Translations under genes and position numbers: made by a program
Shown here: positions 21,559 through 30,057 of the stretch, piece after piece
Layout: each line of letters begins with the position of its first letter
How positions within the stretch are numbered: position 1 is the stretch's first letter
Notes under the pieces: model-generated
What the model was told of the DNA's origin: nothing
The model's database searches: none
What the model saw: only the letters and a program-made list of their open reading frames with translations
Origin: Parvibaculum sedimenti
GTDB lineage: Bacteria; Pseudomonadota; Alphaproteobacteria; Parvibaculales; Parvibaculaceae
Length of the DNA stretch: 64,000 nucleotides
Assembly: GCF_009184905.1 (NCBI RefSeq)
Contig: NZ_WESC01000008.1
Coordinates: 1 to 64,000 of the forward strand
Reading direction: 5' to 3'

Positions 21559-21825
21559 TCAGTCGTCCCCTTCCAGGCGGGATTTCATTTGCAACACAAA
21601 GCCGCGATAGGTTCGGCCTTCCTCGATGGCGAAGCGAAGAGCATGCTCATTTGTGCGAAAGCGTCCGCCGAAGAGGCCTCGATCGCCGCGGACTTCCCAC
21701 AGGCCATTGGGGAGTTCGATTACATCGATGGTGGTGAATCCGTTTTTTGGTTTTTCCGCCTTGCGCAACACGCTATGCGCGGGATCGGCGGGAAAATCCG
21801 GAAGAAGATGGGCGCGAGCAGACAT
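21559..21825 (-). CDS. Small hypothetical protein
   Basis: An 88-residue protein from an ATG at 21825; a longer frame extends upstream but begins in AT-rich sequence without coding character. The core LPNGLWEVRGDRGLFGGRFR and TNEHALRFAIEEGRTYRGF has a strand-strand-helix pattern loosely resembling DUF2188-type small proteins. Function is unknown. It converges on the small gene ending at 21489 and is divergent from the terC leader. Confidence 0.55.
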   Translation of the reverse strand: MSARAHLLPDFPADPAHSVLRKAEKPKNGFTTIDVIELPNGLWEVRGDRGLFGGRFRTNEHALRFAIEEGRTYRGFVLQMKSRLEGDD

Positions 21826-22005
21826 GAAACCACGTCCTGGCTGTTTCAACGGTACCGCGGTGCCGGAGCATGAGGCGTCGCGGATGATGGTAGGGTAGAA
21901 AAAAGCGCATAAATGATCGAGACGGGTTTCTTCTTCCGCGCATAAAGAGGCGGCAGGTGGTTGCTTGATTTTCAGAATTCGCGCCTTATTTTTATTCCAA
22001 TGAGG

Positions 22006-22054
22006 AGGTCCGGGCCCCTCTGGCGGTGGAGGCGTCCACCGCGATGTCGGACCT
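22006..22054 (+). ncRNA. Structured 5' leader of the TerC gene
   Basis: Outer arms AGGTCCG (22006-22012) and CGGACCT (22048-22054) enclose a perfect 8-base hairpin GCGGTGGA/TCCACCGC with a GGCG loop (22023-22042). A perfect GAGGAGGT anti-16S sequence at 22002-22009 leads into the outer arm but has no start codon after it. The terC ATG is 45 bases beyond. TerC genes are often under Mn2+ riboswitch (yybP-ykoY) control, but I do not see that consensus here. The regulatory role is inference. Confidence 0.4.
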
Positions 22055-22098
22055 GATCTGACATGCGCTGCCGCGGCGCGTTGAGAACCGGGATTTTC

Positions 22099-23049
22099 AT
22101 GGAACTCTTCGGCACCCCCATCTGGGCCTGGGGCGCCTTCGCTGCAATCGTTGCCGGACTTCTCGCCTTCGATCTCGGCGTTCTTCACAAGGAAGACCGG
22201 GAAATCGGCGTCCGCGAGAGCCTCTGGCTATCGGCGGGCTATATTGCCGTCGCCTGTCTGTTCGGCACGGGTGTCTGGTATATCCTTGGCGCGGAGCATG
22301 GGCTCGATTTCTTCACTGGCTTCTTTGTCGAGAAATCTCTTTCTCTCGACAATGTCTTCGTCATTTCGCTGATCTTCAGCGCCTTCGCCATTCCACGCCT
22401 CTATCAGCATCGTGTGCTCTTCTGGGGCATTCTCGGCGTGATCGTGCTGCGCGGCGCAATGATCGGTGTCGGCGCGGCGCTGATCGCCGAGTTTCACTGG
22501 GTGCTCTATTTCTTCGGGGCCTTCCTCGTCGTCACCGGCATCCGCATGGCCTTTGCCGAGGAGCATGACCGGCCGATCGACCAGCAGCCGCTGGTCAAGT
22601 TCCTCCGGCGCCATATCCGCATCACGGACAAGCTCCACGGGCATGATTTCTGGGTCTGGGCGAACCATGACAAGAGCGGCCGCGTGGTGCGCCACGGAAC
22701 ACCGCTTCTCCTCGCGCTGGTCCTGATCGAGTTCACGGACCTCGTCTTCGCAGTTGATAGCGTGCCCGCCGTCTTCGCGATCACGCAGGATCCCTTCGTC
22801 GTCTATACGAGCAATATCTTCGCGATCCTTGGCCTGCGCGCGCTTTACTTCGCGCTTGCCGCCATCATTCACCGCTTCGCCTATCTTAAATATGCTCTGG
22901 CTGCGGTGCTCGTCTTCATCGGCGGCAAGATTTTCTATGCCGAGTTCGTCGCGAAGGTACCGGCCGCTCTCTCGCTCGGCGTCACCTTCGGGTTACTTGC
23001 GGCCGGCGTTCTGGTTTCGCTTGCGAAGACAAGGGCGACTTCTGCCTGA
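22099..23049 (+). CDS. TerC-family integral membrane protein
   Basis: A 316-residue protein with about eight to nine transmembrane helices. The TerC signatures EKSLSLDNVFVISLIF (about residue 79) and LIEFTDLVFAVDSVPAVFAI (about residue 212) contain the conserved acidic residues. TerC proteins such as Alx/MeeF export manganese and aid metal loading of secreted enzymes. An earlier in-frame GTG/ATG-rich stretch exists, but the ATG at 22099 matches the family N-terminus. It is preceded by the structured leader described at 22006-22054. Confidence 0.93.
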   Translation: MELFGTPIWAWGAFAAIVAGLLAFDLGVLHKEDREIGVRESLWLSAGYIAVACLFGTGVWYILGAEHGLDFFTGFFVEKSLSLDNVFVISLIFSAFAIPRLYQHRVLFWGILGVIVLRGAMIGVGAALIAEFHWVLYFFGAFLVVTGIRMAFAEEHDRPIDQQPLVKFLRRHIRITDKLHGHDFWVWANHDKSGRVVRHGTPLLLALVLIEFTDLVFAVDSVPAVFAITQDPFVVYTSNIFAILGLRALYFALAAIIHRFAYLKYALAAVLVFIGGKIFYAEFVAKVPAALSLGVTFGLLAAGVLVSLAKTRATSA

Positions 23050-23085
23050 TCCACGTTCGCCTGAGCTACGTCGCGCGGGTGGAAA

Positions 23086-23814
23086 TCAGGGGGCGGAAAC
23101 GGCGCCCGTGTCTGCATTCTGTTGTGGCTGCGCGATATTGCGCGCGGCAAGTATGAAGGGCGGCGTTTCGCCGAGTGCAGGCAGCGTGTCGTTACCTGCG
23201 GTCCGGAAAGTACCGCGGTTGAGATTGACCCAGATATAGGACCGCTCGCGCGACTGGCGCTTCTTCCAGATATAGGGCGCCTCGTTCCATGCGACGATTT
23301 CCCTATTCAGGTTATCGAGCACATATTCGCCCCGATCGGTTTCGACGATGACGACCGTATGGAGGCCGCGGTTCCATTGCTCGACCGTCGCGAGGAGAAC
23401 GGCGCTTGCGGGCCAGCCGCGCTCGATCAGCATCTTGCGCTTCAGCAGCGCGAGGTCTTCGCAGTCGCCGCCGCGCTCGTTCGGATAGGTCCAGTATTCG
23501 CTGCGCTGGTAATTGTCTTCATCGGCGATCTGAGGCAGGCGGTTGACATAATCGTTCACCGCGTCGAGCTCCGACCACCGCCCGGGCGTGAGTACAGGCG
23601 TGGCGGGCGTGTCGGTGCCGATCTCGCAGTCCTTTTCGCTGCGCAGACAAAAGTCGATGAAACCGAAAGGTGGTACCACCTGCTGCCCCACCGGCATGTA
23701 GGAGGCGAGCACGACACTGCGTCCAGAATCCCGATGAGCCTCACCGTTTACGCCACTGCAACCCGTCAGCATCGAAGCGAGAAACAGCCCGCTCACAATG
23801 CGCTTCCACCACAT
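23086..23814 (-). CDS. Transglutaminase-like cysteine peptidase (BTLCP) lipoprotein
   Basis: A 242-residue periplasmic protein of the bacterial transglutaminase-like cysteine proteinase (BTLCP, DUF920) family. The N-terminus has a lipoprotein signal with lipobox LTGC (about residue 18). Catalytic Cys in ERGGDCEDLALLKRKML, His in LHTVVIVE and Asp in YVLDNLN form the triad. Related LapG proteases cut adhesins such as LapA under c-di-GMP control, but no LapD or adhesin gene adjoins here. The frame extends to a TTG; the ATG at 23814 is preferred. Confidence 0.9.
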   Translation of the reverse strand: MWWKRIVSGLFLASMLTGCSGVNGEAHRDSGRSVVLASYMPVGQQVVPPFGFIDFCLRSEKDCEIGTDTPATPVLTPGRWSELDAVNDYVNRLPQIADEDNYQRSEYWTYPNERGGDCEDLALLKRKMLIERGWPASAVLLATVEQWNRGLHTVVIVETDRGEYVLDNLNREIVAWNEAPYIWKKRQSRERSYIWVNLNRGTFRTAGNDTLPALGETPPFILAARNIAQPQQNADTGAVSAP

Positions 23815-24034
23815 GCCACTCGTCAATCTCAAGCACTCCAGAACTCACACGGCAAATTTTGCCAGCGACTACATACGCGAAAAATAATGGAGGAGATTAG
23901 CGAGCGTCGAATTCACCATACGAATCTGTCAAAATTGACGAGGAAATTTTGTCGCAGTCCCGCGATGAAACAGGGTTTGTGTGAGTGAAATAAAAAAACG
24001 AATATTCCCCACAAGGAATAAATGACGAGACGGA

Positions 24035-24063
24035 GCGGCGCGTCTAATCAAGAGACGCGCCGC
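24035..24063 (-). terminator. Rho-independent-like terminator of ubiD
   Basis: An 11-base perfect stem (24035-24045 with 24053-24063) has a 7-base loop. It lies 16 bases past the ubiD stop and is followed on the minus strand by a pyrimidine-rich stretch (TCCGTCTCGTCATTT). Confidence 0.7.
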
Positions 24064-24079
24064 GGCGGCTTCTCAGGGG

Positions 24080-25606
24080 CTATTTCCAGATCGGCTTGCC
24101 CGTGCCCGGAAGTCCGAGCGAGCTCCATTTGCGGGTCACTTCGTCGATGACGTTCTGATCCATGCGGATCTGGGTGCCCCATTCGCGTTTCGTCTCGGGC
24201 GGCCATTTGTTGGTGGCGTCGAGGCCGATCTTGCCGCCGAGGCCTGACTCGGGCGAGGCGAAGTCGAGATAATCGATGGGTGTGCCTTCAATGAGTGTCA
24301 CGTCGCGCACGGGGTCCATGCGCGTGGAAATCGCCCACATCACGTCTTTCCAGTCGCGCGCGTCGATGTCGTCGTCCACGACGATGAGCCATTTCGTGTA
24401 CATGAACTGGCGCAGATAGGACCAGGCGCCCATCATCACGCGCTTGGCGTGGCCCGGATAGGCCTTCTTCATCGAGATGACGGCGATGCGATAGGAGCAG
24501 CCTTCCGGCGGCAGCCAGAAATCGACGATTTCGGGGAATTGCTGCTGGAGAAGCGGAATGAAGACTTCGTTGAGCGCTTCGCCGAGCACGGACGGTTCAT
24601 CCGGCGGCCTTCCGGTGAAGGTCGAGAGATAGATCGGCTTCTGCCGCATGGTGATCGCGGAGATGGTGAAGACCGGGAACTTCTCGACCGAGTTGTAATA
24701 GCCCGTGTGGTCGCCATAGGGACCTTCATCGGCATATTCGTCGAGCGAGACATGCCCCTCGAGCACGATCTCGGCCTCGGCGGGAACCTTCAGCGGTACG
24801 GTCTTGCAATCGACAAGCTCGACCTTCTGCCCACGGAGAAGCCCCGCGAACTGATATTCCGAAAGTGTATCGGGAACAGGCGTGACGGCGGCGAGGATCG
24901 TTCCCGGATCGGCGCCGATGACGGCGGCGACGGGAAGCGGCTCCGATTTCTCGTCCTTCCAGCGGCGATGATGCTGCGCGCCGCCGCGATGAGCGAGCCA
25001 GCGCATGATGGTCTTGTTCTTGCCGAGCACCTGCATGCGATAGATGCCGAGATTGTAGTCGTCCTCGCGCTTGGTGCCGGGGCCCTTGGTCACGACGAGT
25101 GGCCAGGTGATGAGCGGCGCGGGCTCGCCCGGCCAGCAGGTCTGGATGGGCAGTGCGTTCAGGTCGATGTCGTCGCCCTTCAGCACCACTTCCTGACAAG
25201 GCGCGGAAGAAAGCGTCTTCGGCTTCATCGCCATGACGGTTTTCAGAAGTGGCAGCATGGAGAAGGCCTCGCGGAAGCCACCCGGCGGTTCCGGCTGACG
25301 AAGGAAGGCGAGGAGCTCGCCCACCTCGCGCAGGTCCTTCGCCGTTCGCCGCTCTACGCCGTCCATGGTCACGGCAAGCGCCACGCGCTCCACGGTGCCG
25401 AAGAGGTTGATGAGCACCGGCATGGGCGAGGGGCTTCCATCGGCCTTGGTCGTATTCTCGAAAAGGACGGCCGGTCCCTTTTCGGCGAGGAGCCGCGTCT
25501 GGATCTCCGTCATTTCGAGCACGGTCGAGACGGGTGCCTTCACACGGGCGAAATCGCCTGTCTGGTCGAGCCGGTCGAGAAAGTCGCGGAGGGAGGAATA
25601 GGACAT
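24080..25606 (-). CDS. ubiD: UbiD-family prenylated-FMN-dependent decarboxylase
   Basis: UbiD removes the carboxyl group of 3-polyprenyl-4-hydroxybenzoate in ubiquinone synthesis, using prenylated FMN made by UbiX. The 508 residues match the ubiquinone-type UbiD length. Conserved stretches are [33 protein letters not shown] and [15 protein letters not shown]. The ATG at 25606 has a clear start context. The next pathway gene in this window is ubiA at 43146-44069. ubiX is not here. Confidence 0.94.
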   Translation of the reverse strand: MSYSSLRDFLDRLDQTGDFARVKAPVSTVLEMTEIQTRLLAEKGPAVLFENTTKADGSPSPMPVLINLFGTVERVALAVTMDGVERRTAKDLREVGELLAFLRQPEPPGGFREAFSMLPLLKTVMAMKPKTLSSAPCQEVVLKGDDIDLNALPIQTCWPGEPAPLITWPLVVTKGPGTKREDDYNLGIYRMQVLGKNKTIMRWLAHRGGAQHHRRWKDEKSEPLPVAAVIGADPGTILAAVTPVPDTLSEYQFAGLLRGQKVELVDCKTVPLKVPAEAEIVLEGHVSLDEYADEGPYGDHTGYYNSVEKFPVFTISAITMRQKPIYLSTFTGRPPDEPSVLGEALNEVFIPLLQQQFPEIVDFWLPPEGCSYRIAVISMKKAYPGHAKRVMMGAWSYLRQFMYTKWLIVVDDDIDARDWKDVMWAISTRMDPVRDVTLIEGTPIDYLDFASPESGLGGKIGLDATNKWPPETKREWGTQIRMDQNVIDEVTRKWSSLGLPGTGKPIWK

Positions 25607-25750
25607 GGGGATTCCGGAATAGGCGCTTCTGTTGGCGGGGAGAATGCCGGAAAGACGGGTTCAAGCCAAATCGGGGCAGACCGAAGCCCCGTTAAGAGAA
25701 TGCCAACCTTGGGGGCCTAGCTTCAATTCGAAACAAATTGGAGCCAATTC

Positions 25751-26347
25751 ATGGGCCGGGCAACCATTGCTCCGCTGACGCGCAAACGCTGGGCTGGCGG
25801 CGAGATCGACGCTGATCCCTTCGCGCTGCCGCAGCGAGTGACCATCCCCGCGCCGGACCTCGTGCCGCGGCTTTTTGGCTTCATCCGCTATGCCGATATC
25901 CGGAACGATGTGGTGAAGGCGACCGACTCGTCGCCCATTCTCGGTCTTTTCGATTGGACCGAGCCTTTGTCCGCCTATCGCGGCGTGGCGCTGCGCGTGG
26001 CGCATCGCAAGGCGTCGGGCGCGAAGCCCGTCATTCTTGTCGAGATAGTGCATGAAACGAACGAGAAGCATTCGGTGGTACTCCACGCCTCTTTCGACGG
26101 CGCGGATGTCGCCGCGCGCTGGCGGAGCTGGGCGCGGGTGCTGCGCCTGCCTCTTCTACTCGAAGATCGCGGCGGCGAATTGCAGGAGGCCGAACGACGT
26201 CTCGGCTCCCTGCGCATCGACGTGCCGCAGCCCCATGCCGGGGCCAATCCGCTTTCCACGCGCCGCCCGATGACCTTCGGCCATACGGGCCGCCCGCGGC
26301 TTTTCCAGCAGCGGCTTTCAACGGGTACACGGCCGCTGGCCTATTGA
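25751..26347 (+). CDS. DUF6101 family protein
   Basis: A 198-residue protein of unknown function, conserved in Rhizobiales as DUF6101. It opens with APLTRKRWAGGEIDADPFAL and has the characteristic arginine-rich C-terminus (RRPMTFGHTGRPRLFQQR). There is no membrane segment or signal peptide. The ATG at 25751 is near the only plausible start. It stands alone between ubiD and the PIN module. Confidence 0.8.
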   Translation: MGRATIAPLTRKRWAGGEIDADPFALPQRVTIPAPDLVPRLFGFIRYADIRNDVVKATDSSPILGLFDWTEPLSAYRGVALRVAHRKASGAKPVILVEIVHETNEKHSVVLHASFDGADVAARWRSWARVLRLPLLLEDRGGELQEAERRLGSLRIDVPQPHAGANPLSTRRPMTFGHTGRPRLFQQRLSTGTRPLAY

Positions 26348-26356
26348 GGCGTGGTG

Positions 26357-26372
26357 TTTCTCATCAGAGAAA
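26357..26372. terminator. Short hairpin between DUF6101 and PIN genes
   Basis: TTTCTC-ATCA-GAGAAA (26357-26372) lies between the convergent DUF6101 and PIN genes, in AT-rich sequence. The short stem makes it only a weak bidirectional terminator candidate. Confidence 0.35.
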
Positions 26373-26406
26373 AATTTCTAGAGTCCATCTGAGTGTTGTG
26401 CCGATA

Positions 26407-26835
26407 TCACTTCAAAATTTCAATGCTTCTATTTCTGCAGATATCGGAGAAGTCACGTTCATTGTAAGTGGCTAGATAGCGGATTTTCATATCAGGTTCG
26501 TCGAGTAGTATGCGGATAAGGCAATCGACAAGGCTAAGTGGCCTGTTCTTGCGCAAGGATGACTCAAGCGAGAGAGCAAGTGCCTCATCCCTATAAGGAG
26601 TATCTTCTACAAGTATGATATTTGGAGACTTTAGCTGTTTCTCGAATCCTTCGAGAGCGAGGCGATTCTTGACAAATCTTGACCTAAGCGTTTCGTAAGT
26701 AACTGGCCAAGGGACTATAATGTGAAATCGCGCTATTCGATCTGCCAACCGGTCGACCGCTTCTCGCTCTTGAGGTCGATCACGTTGGTCAAAAATGGCG
26801 TACCAAACGCCTGTGTCAACGAGAATTGCATTCAT
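26407..26835 (-). CDS. PIN-domain protein (putative toxin nuclease)
   Basis: A 142-residue PIN-fold protein. The four acidic positions expected for a metal-dependent ribonuclease are present: Asp7 in ILVDTGVWYA, Glu in VTYETLRSRF, Asp in LSLVDCLIRILL and Asp in ERDFSDICRN. VapC-like toxins of this fold cut tRNA or rRNA. The gene follows the small Cas2/SinR-like ORF by 3 bases on the same strand, so they form one operon. Both are clearly AT-richer than the flanking genes, which suggests transfer. The partner is not a recognised VapB antitoxin, so toxin function is inference. Confidence 0.82.
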   Translation of the reverse strand: MNAILVDTGVWYAIFDQRDRPQEREAVDRLADRIARFHIIVPWPVTYETLRSRFVKNRLALEGFEKQLKSPNIILVEDTPYRDEALALSLESSLRKNRPLSLVDCLIRILLDEPDMKIRYLATYNERDFSDICRNRSIEILK

Positions 26836-26838
26836 GGG

Positions 26839-27168
26839 CTAAATCTCATCATCGACTGTCTCCGAGTCTCTGGAGGAGTAACCCGTCCATGGTGGGGTAC
26901 GTCTCCCCCCGAAAATGAAATTTCCCTTCATTTTCTTGGTCGACGGCTCGCGATAAATGACATAGAGGCGGGTGCGCTTGTCAGTGGTAATGGTTCTTCC
27001 GAGTTCCTCTTTGAGCATCTTTACCAATGAGCCTTGGTACTCATAAGCCAAAACCGCTACTGAATCGCCGCACTCCTTAGCGTCGTGGGAGTCGAGCCAA
27101 GCATAGAGGCTCTCATAGTCTCCTCGCACGCCAAGATCGTACGATATCCAGATCGTTCTCTTGTTCAT
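26839..27168 (-). CDS. Small Cas2/SinR-like protein, partner of the PIN gene
   Basis: A 109-residue protein. It begins TIWISYDLGVRGDYESLYAW, a beta strand ending in Tyr-Asp followed by a helix. It then has strands ECGDSVAVLAYEY and TRLYVIYRE and a late PPWTGYS. That order resembles the ferredoxin-like fold of Cas2, VapD and SinR-type proteins, some of which are nucleases or antitoxin/toxin partners. I do not recognise a named family. An earlier ATG exists at 27183, but the ATG at 27168 has GGAG nine bases upstream. It is transcribed first in the operon, the usual antitoxin position, from a TATAAT promoter. Confidence 0.6.
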   Translation of the reverse strand: MNKRTIWISYDLGVRGDYESLYAWLDSHDAKECGDSVAVLAYEYQGSLVKMLKEELGRTITTDKRTRLYVIYREPSTKKMKGNFIFGGRRTPPWTGYSSRDSETVDDEI

Positions 27169-27214
27169 TCGTGTTTTCTCCATCAAGTGTATTGGCTATT
27201 TGATGGTGGTTTTC

Positions 27215-27238
27215 ATTATATATCCGTAGGTTGATATA
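27215..27238 (-). promoter_or_regulatory. Promoter -10 box and candidate autoregulatory operator of the PIN operon
   Basis: A perfect TATAAT (27215-27220, minus strand) sits 47 bases upstream of the ATG at 27168. Overlapping it is an inverted repeat TATATC-N8-GATATA (27219-27238). A palindrome on the -10 box is the usual layout for autoregulation in toxin-antitoxin operons. No good -35 box was found. Confidence 0.5.
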
Positions 27239-27256
27239 CTTAAGATTTTATCTGCC

Positions 27257-27763
27257 TCAGATCGAGCCGATGAAATCGCGCTTGCCGATCTGGACGCCTG
27301 CATGGCGCAGGATGTCGTAGGCGGTGGTGGCATGGAAATAGAAGTTCGGCAGGAAGAAGTGGAAGAAATACTGGCTGCCCTTGAGCTTCAGCTCGTTGCC
27401 GCCGATCTTCAGCACGACTTCGCGATCCTCTGAGCCGACGATCTGATCCGGCGTCACGCTCTTCACGAAATCGGCGGTCTTGGCGATGCGGGCCTTCAGC
27501 TCGTCGAAGGTCTTTTCCGTGTCTGCATAGGAAGGGATGTCGATTCCGGCGAGGCGGGCGGCGCAGCCCTTGGCCTGATCGGTCATGATCTGGATCTGGC
27601 CCGACAGCGGGATCATGTCCGGCGCGAGGCGGTATCCGACGAGGATGGCCGGGTCGATCTTGCGCTCCTCGCAATGCGCCGCCGCCTTGTCGAGCACGGC
27701 GGAAATGCTCCCGAACATCTGGAGCATGAGCGGGATCGATGCCTGATGCATGTTGAGCTTCAT
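27257..27763 (-). CDS. DUF1993 family protein
   Basis: A 168-residue protein of the DUF1993 family (DinB-like four-helix architecture predicted). It begins MKLNMHQASIPLMLQMFGSI and contains QYFFHFFLPNFYFHATTAYD. Function is unknown. It is on the same strand as the enoyl-CoA hydratase gene upstream (about 70 bases), so co-transcription is possible. Confidence 0.85.
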   Translation of the reverse strand: MKLNMHQASIPLMLQMFGSISAVLDKAAAHCEERKIDPAILVGYRLAPDMIPLSGQIQIMTDQAKGCAARLAGIDIPSYADTEKTFDELKARIAKTADFVKSVTPDQIVGSEDREVVLKIGGNELKLKGSQYFFHFFLPNFYFHATTAYDILRHAGVQIGKRDFIGSI

Positions 27764-27830
27764 GGGGTTTCCTCTGTCCTGTTTTGATTATTGGCAGCGG
27801 AGGCTCATGTCGGGTGCGCTTTGCCCCGTA

Positions 27831-28622
27831 TCAAGAGACTTTCGAAAAATCAGGCGCGCGCTTTTCGAAAAAGGCGCTGATCGCTTCCTTGACTTCCGCC
27901 GAGCGGAGCTGGGCGGCGAAATGGGCGCCCTCCTTCTTCTGCTGCGCGAGCACGGCGGCGCGGTCGTCGCCCTTGAGGAGCGCCTTGGTGAGTTTCACGG
28001 CGGTGGGCGCCTTGGCAGCAAGCGTCTCGGCGCGAGCGAGGGCTTCCGCCTGTAACTCCGCATCGGGGAAAACGTCGGCGATGATGCCGATCGCTTCGGC
28101 CTTGGCCGCGCCGATCTTCTTGCCGGTGAGGAAAAGGTCGGCGGCCTTCTGCAATCCGACGAGGCGCGGCAGCAGCAGCGTCGAGCCCGCTTCGGGGATA
28201 AGGCCGAGATTGACGAAAGGCATCTGAAGGGTCGCGCTCTCGCCCGCATAGGCGAGGTCGCAATGTAGGAGCATCGTCACGCCGACGCCGACTGCGAGCC
28301 CGTTCACGGCCGCAATCAGCGGCTTCTCGGCCTTGGCGAGATTTTCGAGGAAGCGAGTGACGTTCGACTGGAGGCCACCATTGCCGCTATTCGCCGGAGC
28401 GTTGCCTGCGGCGGCAAAGTCGGCGAGATCGTTGCCCGCCGTGAAAGCATCGCCATTGGCACGGAAGAGGACGACACGGATCGCCGGGTCACGCTCGGCC
28501 TGTTCGATGCCGTCGGCCAGGGCCTTGTACATCGCGTCGGTCAGCGCGTTCTTCTTTTCGGGACGGTTGAGCGTCAGCGTCAGAACGCCCTTGTCGACGG
28601 CGGTGATCACATGGTCGGTCAT
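27831..28622 (-). CDS. Enoyl-CoA hydratase/isomerase family protein
   Basis: A 263-residue crotonase-fold enzyme. It carries the CoA-binding LTLNRPEKKNALTDAMYKAL and the oxyanion-hole segments FTAGNDLADF and AVNGLAVGVGVTMLLHCDLA. It would hydrate enoyl-CoAs or isomerise them in fatty-acid or aromatic degradation; exact substrate is not deducible. The open frame extends upstream, but the ATG at 28622 has GAGGGAG at proper spacing and gives the normal N-terminus. Several other acyl-CoA genes lie at 34.6-39.7 kb. Confidence 0.92.
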   Translation of the reverse strand: MTDHVITAVDKGVLTLTLNRPEKKNALTDAMYKALADGIEQAERDPAIRVVLFRANGDAFTAGNDLADFAAAGNAPANSGNGGLQSNVTRFLENLAKAEKPLIAAVNGLAVGVGVTMLLHCDLAYAGESATLQMPFVNLGLIPEAGSTLLLPRLVGLQKAADLFLTGKKIGAAKAEAIGIIADVFPDAELQAEALARAETLAAKAPTAVKLTKALLKGDDRAAVLAQQKKEGAHFAAQLRSAEVKEAISAFFEKRAPDFSKVS

Positions 28623-28812
28623 GGCGGCTGCTCCCTCGAATGAATGACGGCGTGAACCCTGCCGCAGACCGGGCGCTGTCGCAAAGCTCAAATCTGCACA
28701 AGGGGCAGGCGAAATTGTTTCCTGCGTGTCGTGCAGCGGCGCATCAGGAGACTTTCGGTAAATCAACTTCACGCGGTGTATAGTTTCGGGAGCCGCAAAT
28801 CAGGAGGACGAC

Positions 28813-29391
28813 ATGAGCGATCGCAGGGGTGACCAGGGGGCAGCCAATCTCATCCACCGTTTTCGGACGGGTTACATGGTTGCGGGCGGCATTCTGATCG
28901 CGGGCGGCGTCCTCGCCATCCTCTTCCCCTATTTCGGAACGCTGGCGACGACCATTTTCGTCGGCTGGGTTCTCATCATGTCGGGCGTGGTCGAAATCCT
29001 TCATGCCCTCAGCGTGCGCGGCGCGCCGACCATCGTGCTCAACATGCTTGCCGGGCTTCTCAGTCTCGGCGTCGGCACCCTCATCCTGACGGACCCAATG
29101 TCCGGGGTCTTCAGCCTGACGCTGCTGCTCGGGGGCTTCCTTGCCGCCGATGGCGTCATCCGCATTCTTTCGGCTGCGCAGATGGGCGGTGTACCGGGAC
29201 AGGGCTGGGTTATTGTGAACGGCGTTTCAAGTCTTGCGCTGGCAGGTGCCCTGCTCTGGTTCCTGCCGACGGCTTCGCTTTACGCGCTAGGCATCCTTTT
29301 GGGGGTCGATCTCATCGTGGCGGGCAGCACGCTCTTTTTCCTCGGCAAGGTGGCCAAGGTTTTCGAGGATCTGGTCAGTGGAAAAGAGTGA
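28813..29391 (+). CDS. HdeD-like DUF308 membrane protein
   Basis: A 192-residue protein with six hydrophobic segments arranged as pairs, matching the HdeD (DUF308) family. In E. coli HdeD is linked to acid resistance at high cell density. A perfect AGGAGG ribosome binding site (28802-28807) precedes the ATG. It is a single-gene unit convergent with the methyltransferase gene. Confidence 0.88.
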   Translation: MSDRRGDQGAANLIHRFRTGYMVAGGILIAGGVLAILFPYFGTLATTIFVGWVLIMSGVVEILHALSVRGAPTIVLNMLAGLLSLGVGTLILTDPMSGVFSLTLLLGGFLAADGVIRILSAAQMGGVPGQGWVIVNGVSSLALAGALLWFLPTASLYALGILLGVDLIVAGSTLFFLGKVAKVFEDLVSGKE

Positions 29392-29406
29392 ACATGAGTT
29401 CACAGA

Positions 29407-30057
29407 TCAGACGACGCGCCAGACACTCGTATTGCGGACATCTGTGTCCTCGAGTTCCCGAGTGGTCTTGACGGCGTAGGAGATAAGTTTCTCCAGCCCG
29501 GATTTCGGCAGATAGGTGCGGCCGGGATCGCCGATCAGGGCCGTGGCGCCACCATCGACCAAGGAATGAACCCACTTCTCAATTCGTTCCGCCAATGGGC
29601 GCTCATAGCACATGTCGCCGATCAGGATGACGTCCCAGCCCTGATTGGGCGAACCGACAATGTCCTCGGTCGTGACGTCGAGTGAAACGCCGTTCACTTC
29701 GGCGTTCAGGCGGATCGACGCGGCGGCGAAGATGTCGATATCGGCGGCAAGAACTGAAACGGCGTTCGCCTTCATCGCGGCAATGCCGATCATCCCCGAC
29801 CCTGAGCCGAAATCCAGAACGCGCTTGCCGCGCACGACTTCCGGATGGTCGAGGATATAACGCGACAGCGCCTGACCGCCTGCCCAGGCAAAGGCCCAGA
29901 AGGGCGGGGGCAGGCCCGACTTCTCGAGTTCCTCTTCCGTCATCTGCCAGATGGGCACGATCTCGCTGGCGAGGTGAAGCTTCACCTCCGGCACCAGTGG
30001 CGGCTCATGAAGCGCCGTATTGGCGCGGATGAAGGCGGCGGGGTCTTGCGATGTCAT
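29407..30057 (-). CDS. Class I SAM-dependent methyltransferase (protein/nicotinamide N-methylase-like)
   Basis: A 216-residue Rossmann-fold methyltransferase of the COG3897 type, related to ribosomal protein L11 and lysine methyltransferases. The SAM-binding motif is RVLDFGSGSGMIGIAAMKAN at about residues 80-99, with VLAADID after it. Conserved PPPFWAFAWAGGQALSRYI precedes it, and IGDMCYERPL corresponds to motif IV. Its ATG overlaps the stop of ribF by 4 bases, so they form an operon. Confidence 0.88.
   Translation of the reverse strand: MTSQDPAAFIRANTALHEPPLVPEVKLHLASEIVPIWQMTEEELEKSGLPPPFWAFAWAGGQALSRYILDHPEVVRGKRVLDFGSGSGMIGIAAMKANAVSVLAADIDIFAAASIRLNAEVNGVSLDVTTEDIVGSPNQGWDVILIGDMCYERPLAERIEKWVHSLVDGGATALIGDPGRTYLPKSGLEKLISYAVKTTRELEDTDVRNTSVWRVV

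Noticed and set aside
22001..22100. Canonical yybP-ykoY Mn2+ riboswitch
   Set aside because: The expected conserved internal loops and start-proximal stem could not be matched; only a generic structured leader is claimed.
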